From an uncultured Lachnospiraceae bacterium (GTDB lineage Bacteria > Bacillota > Clostridia > Lachnospirales > Lachnospiraceae): DNA of 64,000 bases. Position numbers and translations under genes: made by a program. The stretch is from the NCBI GenBank assembly GCA_910576535.1, contig CAJTKK010000018.1:1-64000 (forward strand), read 5' to 3'. The notes under the pieces are model-generated. The model saw nothing but the letters and a program-made list of their open reading frames with translations. It did not search any database and was not told the DNA's origin. Below, in pieces: positions 25,734-33,843 of the stretch. The stretch's first letter is position 1; each line of letters starts with the position of its first letter.

Positions 25734-26160
25734 TTGATGCACCGCCTTCCAAGTCTGCTTTAGAAACAATTTTACATTTGCATGGAAGCTTATGTGTTGC
25801 AAGACGCAATGCTTCTTTTGCTATTTCTTCGGATACCCCGGAAATCTCAAACATTACACGCCCCGGCTTAACAACTGCTACCCAGTACTCCAAGGTGCCT
25901 TTTCCGGAACCCATACGTGTTTCTGCAGGTTTTGCTGTTACTGGTTTATCAGGGAAAATCTTAATCCAGACTTTACCGCCACGCTTAATATAACGCGTCA
26001 TAGCCACACGGGCTGCCTCAATCTGGTTCGATTTGATCCAGCATGGTTCTGTTGCTACAATACCGTACTCGCCGTAAGTAATCTTATTGCCACGGGTTGC
26101 TTTGCCCCTCATAGAACCACGGAATTGTTTACGATGTTTTACTCTTTTAGGCATTAACAT
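25723..26160 (-). CDS. rplP: 50S ribosomal protein L16
   Basis: 145 aa, MPKRVKHRKQFRGSMRGKAT through IKIFPDKPVTAKPAETRMGS. Two in-frame ATGs (26160 and 26154) are possible; MPKRV is the usual start, but the first is better spaced from GGGAG. Coupled to rpsC, whose stop it overlaps, and to rpmC. Confidence 0.97.
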   Translation of the reverse strand: MLMPKRVKHRKQFRGSMRGKATRGNKITYGEYGIVATEPCWIKSNQIEAARVAMTRYIKRGGKVWIKIFPDKPVTAKPAETRMGSGKGTLEYWVAVVKPGRVMFEISGVSEEIAKEALRLATHKLPCKCKIVSKADLEGGASNEN

Positions 26161-26837
26161 TATTTATCGCTCCCTTCCTCCGAAGATACCTTTTCTTCGT
26201 TTTTGTTCTTAGTAGGAAGTACTTCACCCTTGTAAATCCATACTTTCACGCCAACTTTACCATAAGTTGTGTCTGCTTCTGCAAAGCCATAATCAATATC
26301 TGCTCTCAAAGTCTGAAGCGGGATTGTTCCTTCGCTGTAGAACTCGGTACGTGCCATGTCAGCGCCGCCAAGGCGTCCTGAACATGCTGTCTTAATTCCC
26401 AAAGCCCCTGCCTTCATGGTTCTTCCCATGCAAGATTTCATTGCACGTCTGAAAGATGTACGGTTCTCCAACTGCTGTGCAATATTCTCCGCAACAAGCT
26501 GTGCGTCTTTGTCCGGCCTTTTAATCTCTTTAATATCAACCAGAACCTTCTTATCCGTCAGTTTGGAAAGCTCTTTCTTCGTCACTTCAATTTCAGCGCC
26601 GCCTTTACCAATAACAACGCCCGGTTTCGCCGTATAGATAATAATCTTTACCCTGTCCGACGCCCTTTCAATTTCAATCTTGGAAATTCCTGCACTGTAT
26701 AACTTCTTCTTAAGGAATTTTCTTATATTGTAATCTTCTACCAAGAAGTCTGAAAACTCAGCATCAGCATACCATCTGGAATCCCATTCTTTAATAACGC
26801 CGACCCTTAAACCGTGAGGATTAACTTTCTGTCCCAT
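26160..26837 (-). CDS. rpsC: 30S ribosomal protein S3
   Basis: 225 aa, GQKVNPHGLRVGVIKEWDSR start, KH domain with GVVIGKGGAEIE (about 75), and the C-terminal domain (GADMARTEFYSEGTIPLQTL). The last 15 residues are a charged tail. Confidence 0.98.
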   Translation of the reverse strand: MGQKVNPHGLRVGVIKEWDSRWYADAEFSDFLVEDYNIRKFLKKKLYSAGISKIEIERASDRVKIIIYTAKPGVVIGKGGAEIEVTKKELSKLTDKKVLVDIKEIKRPDKDAQLVAENIAQQLENRTSFRRAMKSCMGRTMKAGALGIKTACSGRLGGADMARTEFYSEGTIPLQTLRADIDYGFAEADTTYGKVGVKVWIYKGEVLPTKNKNEEKVSSEEGSDK

Positions 26838-26857
26838 TAATAACCTTTCTCCTTTCT

Positions 26858-27262
26858 TTATCTTGCATCAAGCACAACTGTAATATGGCTTGTTCTCTTT
26901 TCGATTCGATAAGCCCTTCCTTGTGCTCTCGGTCTTACTCTTTTCATTGTAGGCCCTTTATTCGCAAAACACTCCGCTATATACAGATTTTCCGGATTCG
27001 GGTATTTCGTCGGATCCTGGCTATATTTATATTCAGCATTTGCCATTGCTGATTCCAATAATTTTTTAATTACGCCTGAAGCATATCTCGGATTATAACC
27101 CAAAATAGCCAGTGCAGTATTTACATCCTTGCCCCTGATGGCATCGAGAACGAAACAAGCTTTCTGAACAGGAATCCTAGCGTAAGATAACTTAGCTGAA
27201 GGCCTGACATCTTTCTGCGCGTTTCTTTCTCTTTTAATCTGGCTTCTATGTCCTTTTGCCAT
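26858..27262 (-). CDS. rplV: 50S ribosomal protein L22
   Basis: 134 aa. The beta-hairpin that lines the exit tunnel is visible as KGPTMKRVRPRAQGRAYRIE, followed by KRTSHITVVL. Followed by rpsC; preceded by two perfect hairpins. Confidence 0.97.
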   Translation of the reverse strand: MAKGHRSQIKRERNAQKDVRPSAKLSYARIPVQKACFVLDAIRGKDVNTALAILGYNPRYASGVIKKLLESAMANAEYKYSQDPTKYPNPENLYIAECFANKGPTMKRVRPRAQGRAYRIEKRTSHITVVLDAR

Positions 27263-27323
27263 TTTTTTGCTCCTCCTTCCAAATTTCCACCCATGTCACG
27301 GACCCTTTATAGGTTCTAAAAGA

Positions 27324-27370
27324 GAAGAATGGCTGTGCCATTCTTCGGTTCGTCCGTGCCACGGACGAAC
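27324..27370 (-). repeat. Two perfect hairpins between rpsS and rplV
   Basis: 27324-27333 pairs with 27337-27346 (10 bp, 3-nt loop TGT), and 27348-27357 pairs with 27361-27370 (10 bp, 3-nt loop GCC). They lie 3 bp after the rpsS stop and have no T run. Confidence 0.85.
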
Positions 27371-27372
27371 TG

Positions 27373-27654
27373 CTACCTTACCTTAGATTTCTTTTCGTCT
27401 TTTCCATGACCTCTATAAGTCCTGGTTGCAACAAATTCGCCGAGCTTATGACCAACCATATCTTCTGTTATATATACCGGCACATGCTTCCTTCCATCAT
27501 GAACTGCAAATGTATGCCCTACGAATGAAGGGAAAATTGTAGACCGGCGGGACCAGGTCTTAATTACCTGTTTCTGCCCTGATGCATTCATGGCATCTAC
27601 TTTTTTCAGCACGCTTGCGTCTGCGAATGGTCCTTTTTTCAGTGATCTAGCCAT
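27373..27654 (-). CDS. rpsS: 30S ribosomal protein S19
   Basis: 93 aa, MARSLKKGPFADASVLKKVD, IKTWSRRSTIFPSFVGHTF and the C-terminal KLGEFVATRTYRGHGKDEKK. Confidence 0.98.
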   Translation of the reverse strand: MARSLKKGPFADASVLKKVDAMNASGQKQVIKTWSRRSTIFPSFVGHTFAVHDGRKHVPVYITEDMVGHKLGEFVATRTYRGHGKDEKKSKVR

Positions 27655-27669
27655 TGTTTTTCCTCCTAA

Positions 27670-28512
27670 TTATTTAATGCTTCTGCCGTCTCTTCTTCTT
27701 ACGATCAGCTTATTAGACGCTTTCTTCTTTTTACGTGTCTTCAAACCAAGAGCAGGCTTGCCCCAAGGCGTACTCGGTCCCGGACGTCCGATACCGGTCT
27801 TGCCTTCACCGCCGCCGTGCGGATGGTCATTCGGGTTCATAACCGAACCGCGTACTGTAGGACGGATGCCCATATGACGCTTACGTCCTGCTTTACCAAT
27901 ATTAATAAGGTTGTGGTCTGCATTGCCCACAATGCCAACAGTTGCACGGCATCCAATAGGCACCATTCTCATTTCACCGGAAGGCAATCTAAGAGTTGCA
28001 TACTTTCCTTCCTTTGCCATTAGCTGTGCGCTGTTCCCTGCAGAACGCGCCATCTGTCCGCCTTTGCCCGGATGAAGTTCAATATTGTGTACCTGAGTAC
28101 CAACCGGGATATTGGACAGCGGCAGGCAATTGCCGATCCTTACTTCAGCTTCCGGTCCGTTCATAACTACCATGCCGTCCGTCAGCCCCTGAGGAGCGAT
28201 GATATAGCTCTTTTGCCCATCCCCGTAACAAATCAATGCAATGTTCGCCGTCCTGTTCGGATCATATTCAATACCGATTACTTTTGCCGGGATACCGTCT
28301 TTATTTCTCTTGAAATCAACCAGCCTATATTTCCTCTTGTTTCCGCCCCCGCGGTGCCTTACCGTAATTTTACCCTGATTATTACGGCCTGCGTTCTTCT
28401 TTATCGAAACACAAAGGGATTTCTCAGGAGTCTGCTTTGTGATTTCGGAATGATCAGAACCCGTCATATGCCTTCTGGAAGGTGTATATGGGTTATATGT
28501 CTTAATTCCCAT
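27670..28512 (-). CDS. rplB: 50S ribosomal protein L2
   Basis: 280 aa, MGIKTYNPYTPSRRHMTGSD start. The NPNDHPHGGGEGKTGIGR block contains the conserved His near the peptidyl-transferase centre. Full length. Confidence 0.98.
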   Translation of the reverse strand: MGIKTYNPYTPSRRHMTGSDHSEITKQTPEKSLCVSIKKNAGRNNQGKITVRHRGGGNKRKYRLVDFKRNKDGIPAKVIGIEYDPNRTANIALICYGDGQKSYIIAPQGLTDGMVVMNGPEAEVRIGNCLPLSNIPVGTQVHNIELHPGKGGQMARSAGNSAQLMAKEGKYATLRLPSGEMRMVPIGCRATVGIVGNADHNLINIGKAGRKRHMGIRPTVRGSVMNPNDHPHGGGEGKTGIGRPGPSTPWGKPALGLKTRKKKKASNKLIVRRRDGRSIK

Positions 28513-28632
28513 GACTTAAGTCTCCTTTACTTTAGCTTTGCGCGGCATCTTCTTTCTTATGCCGCATACTTTCCTGTTGCTTCTATGCCTTTTTGCAGCG
28601 CGGGATTCCCCGCCCGCCTGGCGTTCCTTTTC
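28513..28632 (-). other. rplW-rplB gap with small inverted repeats
   Basis: A 120-bp gap. GCGGCAT/ATGCCGC (around 28539-28563) with a 10-nt loop and a G/C-rich palindrome near 28598-28616 are visible; no gene. Confidence 0.4.
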
Positions 28633-28932
28633 TTACAGTCCTGCAAAGATTTCAATTTCCTTGCTGTCTGCTGTCAGCTTCACAATTGCTTTTTTCCTTT
28701 TTGCAGTCTTTCCGGAAGTCGTGCCACGTCTTTTTGTCTTGCCGTCCAAGTTCATCGTGTTGACTCTTTCCACCTTTGTTCCTTCAAACATCTTTTCCAC
28801 TGCCTGTTTGATCATTGTCTTATTCGCTTCCGGATGAACCAAAAATGTATATTCCTTTTCGCTCATGCCAGCCATACTTTTTTCAGTGATAACCGGTTTG
28901 AGGATTACATCATAATATTGAACGTTTGCCAT
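28633..28932 (-). CDS. rplW: 50S ribosomal protein L23
   Basis: 99 aa, DVILKPVITEKSMAGMSEKE and TFLVHPEANKTMIKQAVEKM, the family core; forms the docking site for chaperones at the tunnel exit. Overlaps the rplD stop by one base. Confidence 0.97.
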   Translation of the reverse strand: MANVQYYDVILKPVITEKSMAGMSEKEYTFLVHPEANKTMIKQAVEKMFEGTKVERVNTMNLDGKTKRRGTTSGKTAKRKKAIVKLTADSKEIEIFAGL

Positions 28933-29588
28933 TATGCGTACACCTCCTCGATATTGGCTACCGCTTCCTTCGTCAGGACCACGGTATCGTATTTCATAAT
29001 ATCATAAACACTGATTGTGCTGTTTACTTTCCTTGCTTCCCCATCCTTTTCAACCACAATATGGGAAACGCGGACAGCCGGGAGATTCCTTGATGCAAGG
29101 AGCACCTTATCATCAATCACCCCTGTCACTACCAGGGCTTTTTTCACATTAAGGTTCTCCAGGACTTTCCTCATCGCTTTCGTCTTAGCTTCATCCATTT
29201 TCAGCTCATCCAGCACAATAAACTTATTGTTCTGCACTCTGCTTGTCAATGCGGAACGGATCGCTCCCTGTTTTTCTTTTCTATTCATCTTAAAGGAATA
29301 GTCCCTCGGCACCGGGGCAAAAACAACACCGCCGCCTTTCCACTGAGGAGCCCTTGTGGAACCCTGCCTTGCATGTCCTGTCCCTTTCTGCCTCCAAGGT
29401 TTTCTTCCTCCGCCGGAAACTTCTGAACGGGTTTTCGCCTTCTGCGTTCCCTGACGTTTATTCGCAAGCTGCTGTACGACCGCCATGTGTACCAGATGTT
29501 CATTAATTTCAACACCGAATACCGCATCGTTTAAGTCGATTCTGCCAACTTCTTTGCCTTCCATATTATAAACAGATACGTTTGCCAT
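28932..29588 (-). CDS. rplD: 50S ribosomal protein L4
   Basis: 218 aa. The tunnel loop KTRSEVSGGGRKPWRQKGTG and ARQGSTRAPQWKGGGVVFAP are typical. In E. coli L4 represses its own S10 operon through the leader; a structured leader is also present here, but no homology to that one is implied. Confidence 0.97.
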   Translation of the reverse strand: MANVSVYNMEGKEVGRIDLNDAVFGVEINEHLVHMAVVQQLANKRQGTQKAKTRSEVSGGGRKPWRQKGTGHARQGSTRAPQWKGGGVVFAPVPRDYSFKMNRKEKQGAIRSALTSRVQNNKFIVLDELKMDEAKTKAMRKVLENLNVKKALVVTGVIDDKVLLASRNLPAVRVSHIVVEKDGEARKVNSTISVYDIMKYDTVVLTKEAVANIEEVYA

Positions 29589-29618
29589 CTGAATGATCCT
29601 CCTTTCATCCGTCCGGGA

Positions 29619-30296
29619 TTAGCCCTTAACGGTTTCTTTTATTGTCACTAAACCTTTTTTCGGTCCTGGTACTGCGCCTTTTACAAGAAGAAGGTTCTTC
29701 TCCGCATCTACACGTACAATCTCAAGGTTCTGCACGGTAACTTTTACGCATCCCATATGCCCGGGCATCCCTTTCCCTTTAAACACGCGGCTCGGTGAAG
29801 AGCAGGCGCCATTGGAACCCTGGTGACGGTGGAATTTGGAACCATGGGTCATAGGTCCTCTATGCTGGCCATGTCTTTTAATCGCGCCCTGGAAACCTTT
29901 GCCTTTGGAAATTGCAGATGCGTCTACTTTGTCGCCGGCCGTAAATATATCTGCTTTTATTTCTTTGCCCAATTCATATTCTTCGGAATTGTCAAATTTA
30001 AATTCCCTTACATATCTTTTGCCGGAAACGCCCGCCTTATCGAAGTGTCCTTTCATAGCCTTGTTTACGCCATGCCTGTGGATGATTTCTTTCTTGCCGC
30101 CCTTGTCTTTATTGTTGATTCTTTCCTTTTTATCAACAAAGCCAACCTGAACCGCTTTGTAGCCATCGTTCTCCACGGTCTTAATCTGCGTCACATAACA
30201 AGGCCCTGCCTGAAGTACCGTTACCGGAACCAGCGAACCGTCTTCATTGAAGATTTGAGTCATTCCGACTTTCGTCGCTAAAATTGCTTTTTTCAT
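29619..30296 (-). CDS. rplC: 50S ribosomal protein L3
   Basis: 225 aa, MKKAILATKVGMTQIFNEDG start and KGKGFQGAIKRHGQHRGPMT in the extended loop that approaches the peptidyl-transferase centre; slightly longer than E. coli L3. Confidence 0.98.
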   Translation of the reverse strand: MKKAILATKVGMTQIFNEDGSLVPVTVLQAGPCYVTQIKTVENDGYKAVQVGFVDKKERINNKDKGGKKEIIHRHGVNKAMKGHFDKAGVSGKRYVREFKFDNSEEYELGKEIKADIFTAGDKVDASAISKGKGFQGAIKRHGQHRGPMTHGSKFHRHQGSNGACSSPSRVFKGKGMPGHMGCVKVTVQNLEIVRVDAEKNLLLVKGAVPGPKKGLVTIKETVKG

Positions 30297-30428
30297 TTTT
30301 ACCTCCTGTTTGTTCTACAGCGGCCTAGCCTTTCGGGTTTTTATCCACCGCTTTCTGCGGCATCCTTCCCGCCCTAAAAAACTATGCATACTAGTAGGGG
30401 TTCTTTGTTTCATTGAAATGAAGAAACT

Positions 30429-30746
30429 TTATTTTGTCTTCATTTTGATGTCAATATATACACCAGCCGGCATCTCCAGTCTCTGCAGCGCATCCACTGT
30501 CTTCGGTGTCGGTGTAATAATGTCAATCAGTCTCTTGTGGGTTCTTTGTTCGAACTGTTCCCTGGAATCTTTGTATTTGTGAACCGCCCTCAGAATAGTA
30601 ACCACTTCTTTCTTTGTGGGAAGGGGTACCGGTCCGCTCACCTGGGATCCGTTCTTTTTAACTGTTTCAATGATTTTCTTGGCAGATGCATCCACTAAAT
30701 GATGATCGTAAGCCTTTAAGGTAATCCTCATTACTTGACTTGCCAT
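30429..30746 (-). CDS. rpsJ: 30S ribosomal protein S10
   Basis: 105 aa from MASQVMRITLKAYDHHLVDA through RTHKRLIDIITPTPKTVDAL; also the NusE elongation factor partner. The ATG at 30746 follows GGAGG by 11 nt; the open frame upstream belongs to the leader. First gene of the S10-spc-alpha operon; no str-operon genes precede it here. Confidence 0.97.
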   Translation of the reverse strand: MASQVMRITLKAYDHHLVDASAKKIIETVKKNGSQVSGPVPLPTKKEVVTILRAVHKYKDSREQFEQRTHKRLIDIITPTPKTVDALQRLEMPAGVYIDIKMKTK

Positions 30747-31029
30747 AAAAAAAGTCGCCTCCTTTTCGCACTTTTCAACCCTTAAGTACGACAAGCGGTG
30801 ACTGTACACTCGTCCGTGTGTGTCCTGATAAATGATATATCCCATTCATCGGATTATTCCCTTACCACACACCGTTACACTACTGCTAAGTAACATTATT
30901 GCCTGTACAGTGACTTGTCGTCAGTTTCTTTAAGCCGGCCTTGCCAGCCTCTTGACATTCGCTCCACGGAAAAACCTGCCGACAGGCAGCAACCTCACGC
31001 TTCATAGCTATCATGTCACAGCAATTGTT
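30747..31029 (-). promoter_or_regulatory. Structured leader of the S10 operon
   Basis: The transcript would have about 275 untranslated nt before rpsJ. ACGACAAG (30788-30795) can pair with CTTGTCGT (30914-30921), and CTGTACA (30802-30808) with TGTACAG (30904-30910), closing a long domain of about 95 nt. This fits an autoregulatory leader; the ligand protein is not shown by sequence. Confidence 0.6.
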
Positions 31030-31058
31030 AGTATACATGATGTTTTTGGGAAATGCAA
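31030..31058 (-). promoter_or_regulatory. Promoter of the S10-spc-alpha operon
   Basis: Minus strand -35 TTGCAT (31053-31058), 17-bp spacer, -10 TATACT (31030-31035). Confidence 0.8.
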
Positions 31059-31216
31059 GTATTTTTTTTACTTTTTTTCCGGCAGCCTGGCTGTTTCCGG
31101 CAACTGTATTCCGCGCCGCCCCTGACCCGCCAGTAAACGGTTAGCCACTGGGCTATTGGCTTTATCCCGGTCAAGCCCTTCCTGCACCGGGCATTCTCAC
31201 AGCAGCCAAAGAATCC

Positions 31217-31245
31217 TTGCCAAACCGTCCGTCTTAGTGTATATT
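31217..31245 (+). promoter_or_regulatory. Probable promoter of the methyltransferase gene
   Basis: Plus strand TTGCCA (31217-31222), 17-bp spacer, TATATT (31240-31245), about 90 nt before the start codon. The sequence between 31059 and 31216 shows no gene. Confidence 0.5.
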
Positions 31246-31336
31246 GAAAACGTTAAACTGGAATATTGCCTTGTTGTTTTTTGGTAACTGCGCGATTGTG
31301 CAGGGCGGCATATGATTATGAAAAGGAGTATGATTT

Positions 31337-32200
31337 ATGTGGACAGCAAATAGATGGGATGATTATGAAGTTTTGGATACATCCAAAGGGGAAAAATTAG
31401 AACGTTGGGGAAAATATCTTTTAGTGCGCCCTGACCCGCAGGTTATCTGGAATACGCCCAGAACAAACCCGGGATGGGAAAAAAGGAACGGGCATTATCA
31501 CCGCAGCTCCAGCGGGGGCGGGGAATGGGAATTTTTCCGGCTGCCGGATGAATGGAGTATCCGCTATCAGGAACTTACTTTCCGCTTAAAACCCTTTCAT
31601 TTCAAGCATACCGGCCTTTTTCCTGAACAGGCTGTAAACTGGGACTGGTTTTCCCCCTTAATCCGCAAGGCAAAGAAACCGGTAAAGATCTTAAATCTGT
31701 TTGCTTATACCGGAGGGGCTACCTTGGCGGCTGCCAAAGCCGGGGCAAACGTAACCCATGTGGATGCTTCCAAAGGGATGGTTTCCTGGGCAAAGGAAAA
31801 TGCCATTGCCTCCGGCCTTGAGAATGCCCCTGTCCGCTGGCTGGTAGACGATTGCGTCAAGTTTGTGGAACGGGAAATACGCCGGGGCAACACTTACGAT
31901 GGGATTATCATGGATCCGCCATCTTATGGCCGGGGGCCGAAGGGCGAACTATGGAAGATAGAAGAAAATATCTTTCCATTTATAGAACTGACTGCCAAAA
32001 TCCTTTCCAAAGATGCTATTTTCTATCTGGTGAATTCCTATACCACCGGCCTGCAGCCCGCTGTCTTATCTTATATGATTCATACGGCTCTTGTGCCGGC
32101 CTTCGGCGGCCATGTAACCGCAGACGAAATCGGGCTTCCTGTCAAAGAAAGCGGGCTGGTTCTTCCCTGCGGCGCATCCGGCAGATGGCAAAGAATCTGA
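31337..32200 (+). CDS. Class I SAM-dependent methyltransferase, RlmI/RlmK-like
   Basis: This 287-aa protein has the SAM-binding block LNLFAYTGGATLAAAKAGA (about 118-136), VTHVDASKGMVSWAKENA and the catalytic-type motif IIMDPPSYGRGPKGE (about 193), which is the layout of the catalytic domain of 23S rRNA methyltransferases of the RlmI/RlmK/YccW group. The N-terminal PUA domain of those enzymes is absent, although residues 1-60 contain a short basic region. AAAGGAG precedes the ATG. It is a stand-alone plus-strand gene, so context does not help; the target may be rRNA or another nucleic acid. Confidence 0.8.
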   Translation: MWTANRWDDYEVLDTSKGEKLERWGKYLLVRPDPQVIWNTPRTNPGWEKRNGHYHRSSSGGGEWEFFRLPDEWSIRYQELTFRLKPFHFKHTGLFPEQAVNWDWFSPLIRKAKKPVKILNLFAYTGGATLAAAKAGANVTHVDASKGMVSWAKENAIASGLENAPVRWLVDDCVKFVEREIRRGNTYDGIIMDPPSYGRGPKGELWKIEENIFPFIELTAKILSKDAIFYLVNSYTTGLQPAVLSYMIHTALVPAFGGHVTADEIGLPVKESGLVLPCGASGRWQRI

Positions 32201-32235
32201 TATGCTTTTTACAGATTTGTCTCCTTAACCTGTAA

Positions 32236-32964
32236 TTAAAACCTCCCGTATGGAATCCCGCCACAACATATCCCTCCTCCGCCGCAGCAAATATTGCATA
32301 TCAGATTTGCAATGCAAAGCCTCATGCACATATCCCCGCTGCCGGCATAGGGATTGCCGTAAGCATACTGCCGCCGCCGGTACTGGGTTCCCCCATTCTC
32401 AAACCGGTACGCCAGATTCCTATAGTCCATATTGCCCGGTTCCATCGCCGATGCCCTTTTTGCATGTTCCATCGCCGCCACCGTATTCCCAAGTCCAGCA
32501 TGAGCCAAAGCGCTGTAATAATACCATCTTGCCCCTTTTTCCGCCATGCCGTCCAGCACATTCCTTGCTTCTTTATAGTACCCGTTCCTGATATAATTCC
32601 CGGCTGCCCTTAAATGGCTGTCTTCCTCATAGCCTGTACTGCTGCCTCCAAAATTCCCGAAGCCCCCGAAGTTCCCAAAACCTCCAAAGCCCCCTCCGTA
32701 GCCATAGCCTCCCCTTGTGCCGTACCCTTGGTTTCCATAGCCAGTATTCCCATAACTTTGATTCCCATAGCCTTCCGTCCGCTCTTTCATAATCTGCTGA
32801 TACGCTTCCTGAATCTGTTTGAATTTCTCTTCCGCCTGGGCTTTGTTGGGATTATTCACATTCGCATCCGGATGATACCTTCTGCTAAGAGTCCGGTATG
32901 CCTTTTTTATCTCTTCCTCGGAGGCATTCCCTGGCACCCCTAAGACTTCATAAGGATTATTCAT
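32236..32964 (-). CDS. J-domain protein with Gly-rich linker
   Basis: 242 aa. The N-terminal J domain (1-60) carries the HPD triad in RRYHPDANVN, needed to stimulate Hsp70. It is followed by a Gly/Tyr/Asn-rich low-complexity stretch (about 65-115), then a helical TPR-like part (LRAAGNYIRNGYYKEARNVL, GARWYYYSALAHAGLGN) and a short Cys-rich hydrophobic end (CICCGGGGICCGG). There is no DnaJ zinc-finger domain, so it is not DnaJ itself. It starts inside the end of the DUF5685 gene, implying a shared function, possibly folding of that partner. Confidence 0.85.
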   Translation of the reverse strand: MNNPYEVLGVPGNASEEEIKKAYRTLSRRYHPDANVNNPNKAQAEEKFKQIQEAYQQIMKERTEGYGNQSYGNTGYGNQGYGTRGGYGYGGGFGGFGNFGGFGNFGGSSTGYEEDSHLRAAGNYIRNGYYKEARNVLDGMAEKGARWYYYSALAHAGLGNTVAAMEHAKRASAMEPGNMDYRNLAYRFENGGTQYRRRQYAYGNPYAGSGDMCMRLCIANLICNICCGGGGICCGGIPYGRF

Positions 32965-33811
32965 TTTTTTTCGCCTGTTCCTTTTCTTCAGATTTCCGCC
33001 TTGCTCTTACCCTTTCATAACGGTACCATACGCCGGAATAGATAATATTCCGTAAAATACCGGCATTTTCCAGGATAGGCAGTTTTTCAAATTCTTTTGA
33101 ACACTCTGCCATCATCATGGTCAGGATTCCTCTGCACTCTTCTTCAAAATCCGTGCTTTCATATATTCCAAAAAGGGGATTGTAACTGCCATTTTTTAAA
33201 TCCTTCTCAATGTCTTCATAAGCATCGCACAAATAAATAAACTTTCCCAGATATAACCCAATCCTATAAAGATTCTCTTTCCAGATATCCTCTTTGCAGA
33301 CCATAATTTCTGCCATCACTTCCCCGAACAGCCCCGACATTTTATCAATATCCCGGCATCCTTTCTTTTCTTCTTTTCCAAGACGCCCTATCAACTTTTC
33401 AATTTTCCGTGTCTTTCCTCTATGCTTTTTTTCAATTTCCCGGTATCCTTTCCTTAACAGGGCAGCATAAAAACGCTGGCTGTATTTCCTGTCGTCTTCC
33501 CAGTCGTCCTTGCATTTATAATAGGAAAACAGTAAATTCATATCTGCCGCATATTCTGTAAATTCATTGGTTCTCATCCCATGCTTTTCAAAAGGGTGGG
33601 CCGCGCACTTGCAGCTTCCCGCTGTTTCTTCCGGCTCATACAAACCGGTCAGAAGCATAATGACAAACGTCATATCATAAGACAGTGTCATCTGTCCCCA
33701 AAGCCCGTATTTTTCCTTCAGCATCCGGCAAAGCCCGCAATAATATGCATGATAAATATCAAATTCCTTGAATTTCATATCCCCCTTATTGATGATCACA
33801 TACCCAAACAT
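32957..33811 (-). CDS. DUF5685-type protein
   Basis: 284 aa, function unknown. It begins MFGYVIINKGDMKFKEFDIY and continues YHAYYCGLCRMLKEKYG, with a CxxC pair, then CKCAAHPFEKHG. The remainder is mostly helical and rich in Lys and Glu. This matches what I recall of DUF5685, a Clostridia family. The stop overlaps the J-domain gene by 8 bp; with a glycosyltransferase upstream this may be one unit. The Cys and His residues could bind metal. Confidence 0.65.
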   Translation of the reverse strand: MFGYVIINKGDMKFKEFDIYHAYYCGLCRMLKEKYGLWGQMTLSYDMTFVIMLLTGLYEPEETAGSCKCAAHPFEKHGMRTNEFTEYAADMNLLFSYYKCKDDWEDDRKYSQRFYAALLRKGYREIEKKHRGKTRKIEKLIGRLGKEEKKGCRDIDKMSGLFGEVMAEIMVCKEDIWKENLYRIGLYLGKFIYLCDAYEDIEKDLKNGSYNPLFGIYESTDFEEECRGILTMMMAECSKEFEKLPILENAGILRNIIYSGVWYRYERVRARRKSEEKEQAKKNE

Positions 33812-33843
33812 AGCAGCGCCCCTTTCATCAATACAGCCGCAAC

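Noticed and set aside
28072..29007. 311-aa plus-strand ORF opposite rplB-rplW-rplD
   Set aside because: Antisense shadow of certain genes, no ribosome site.
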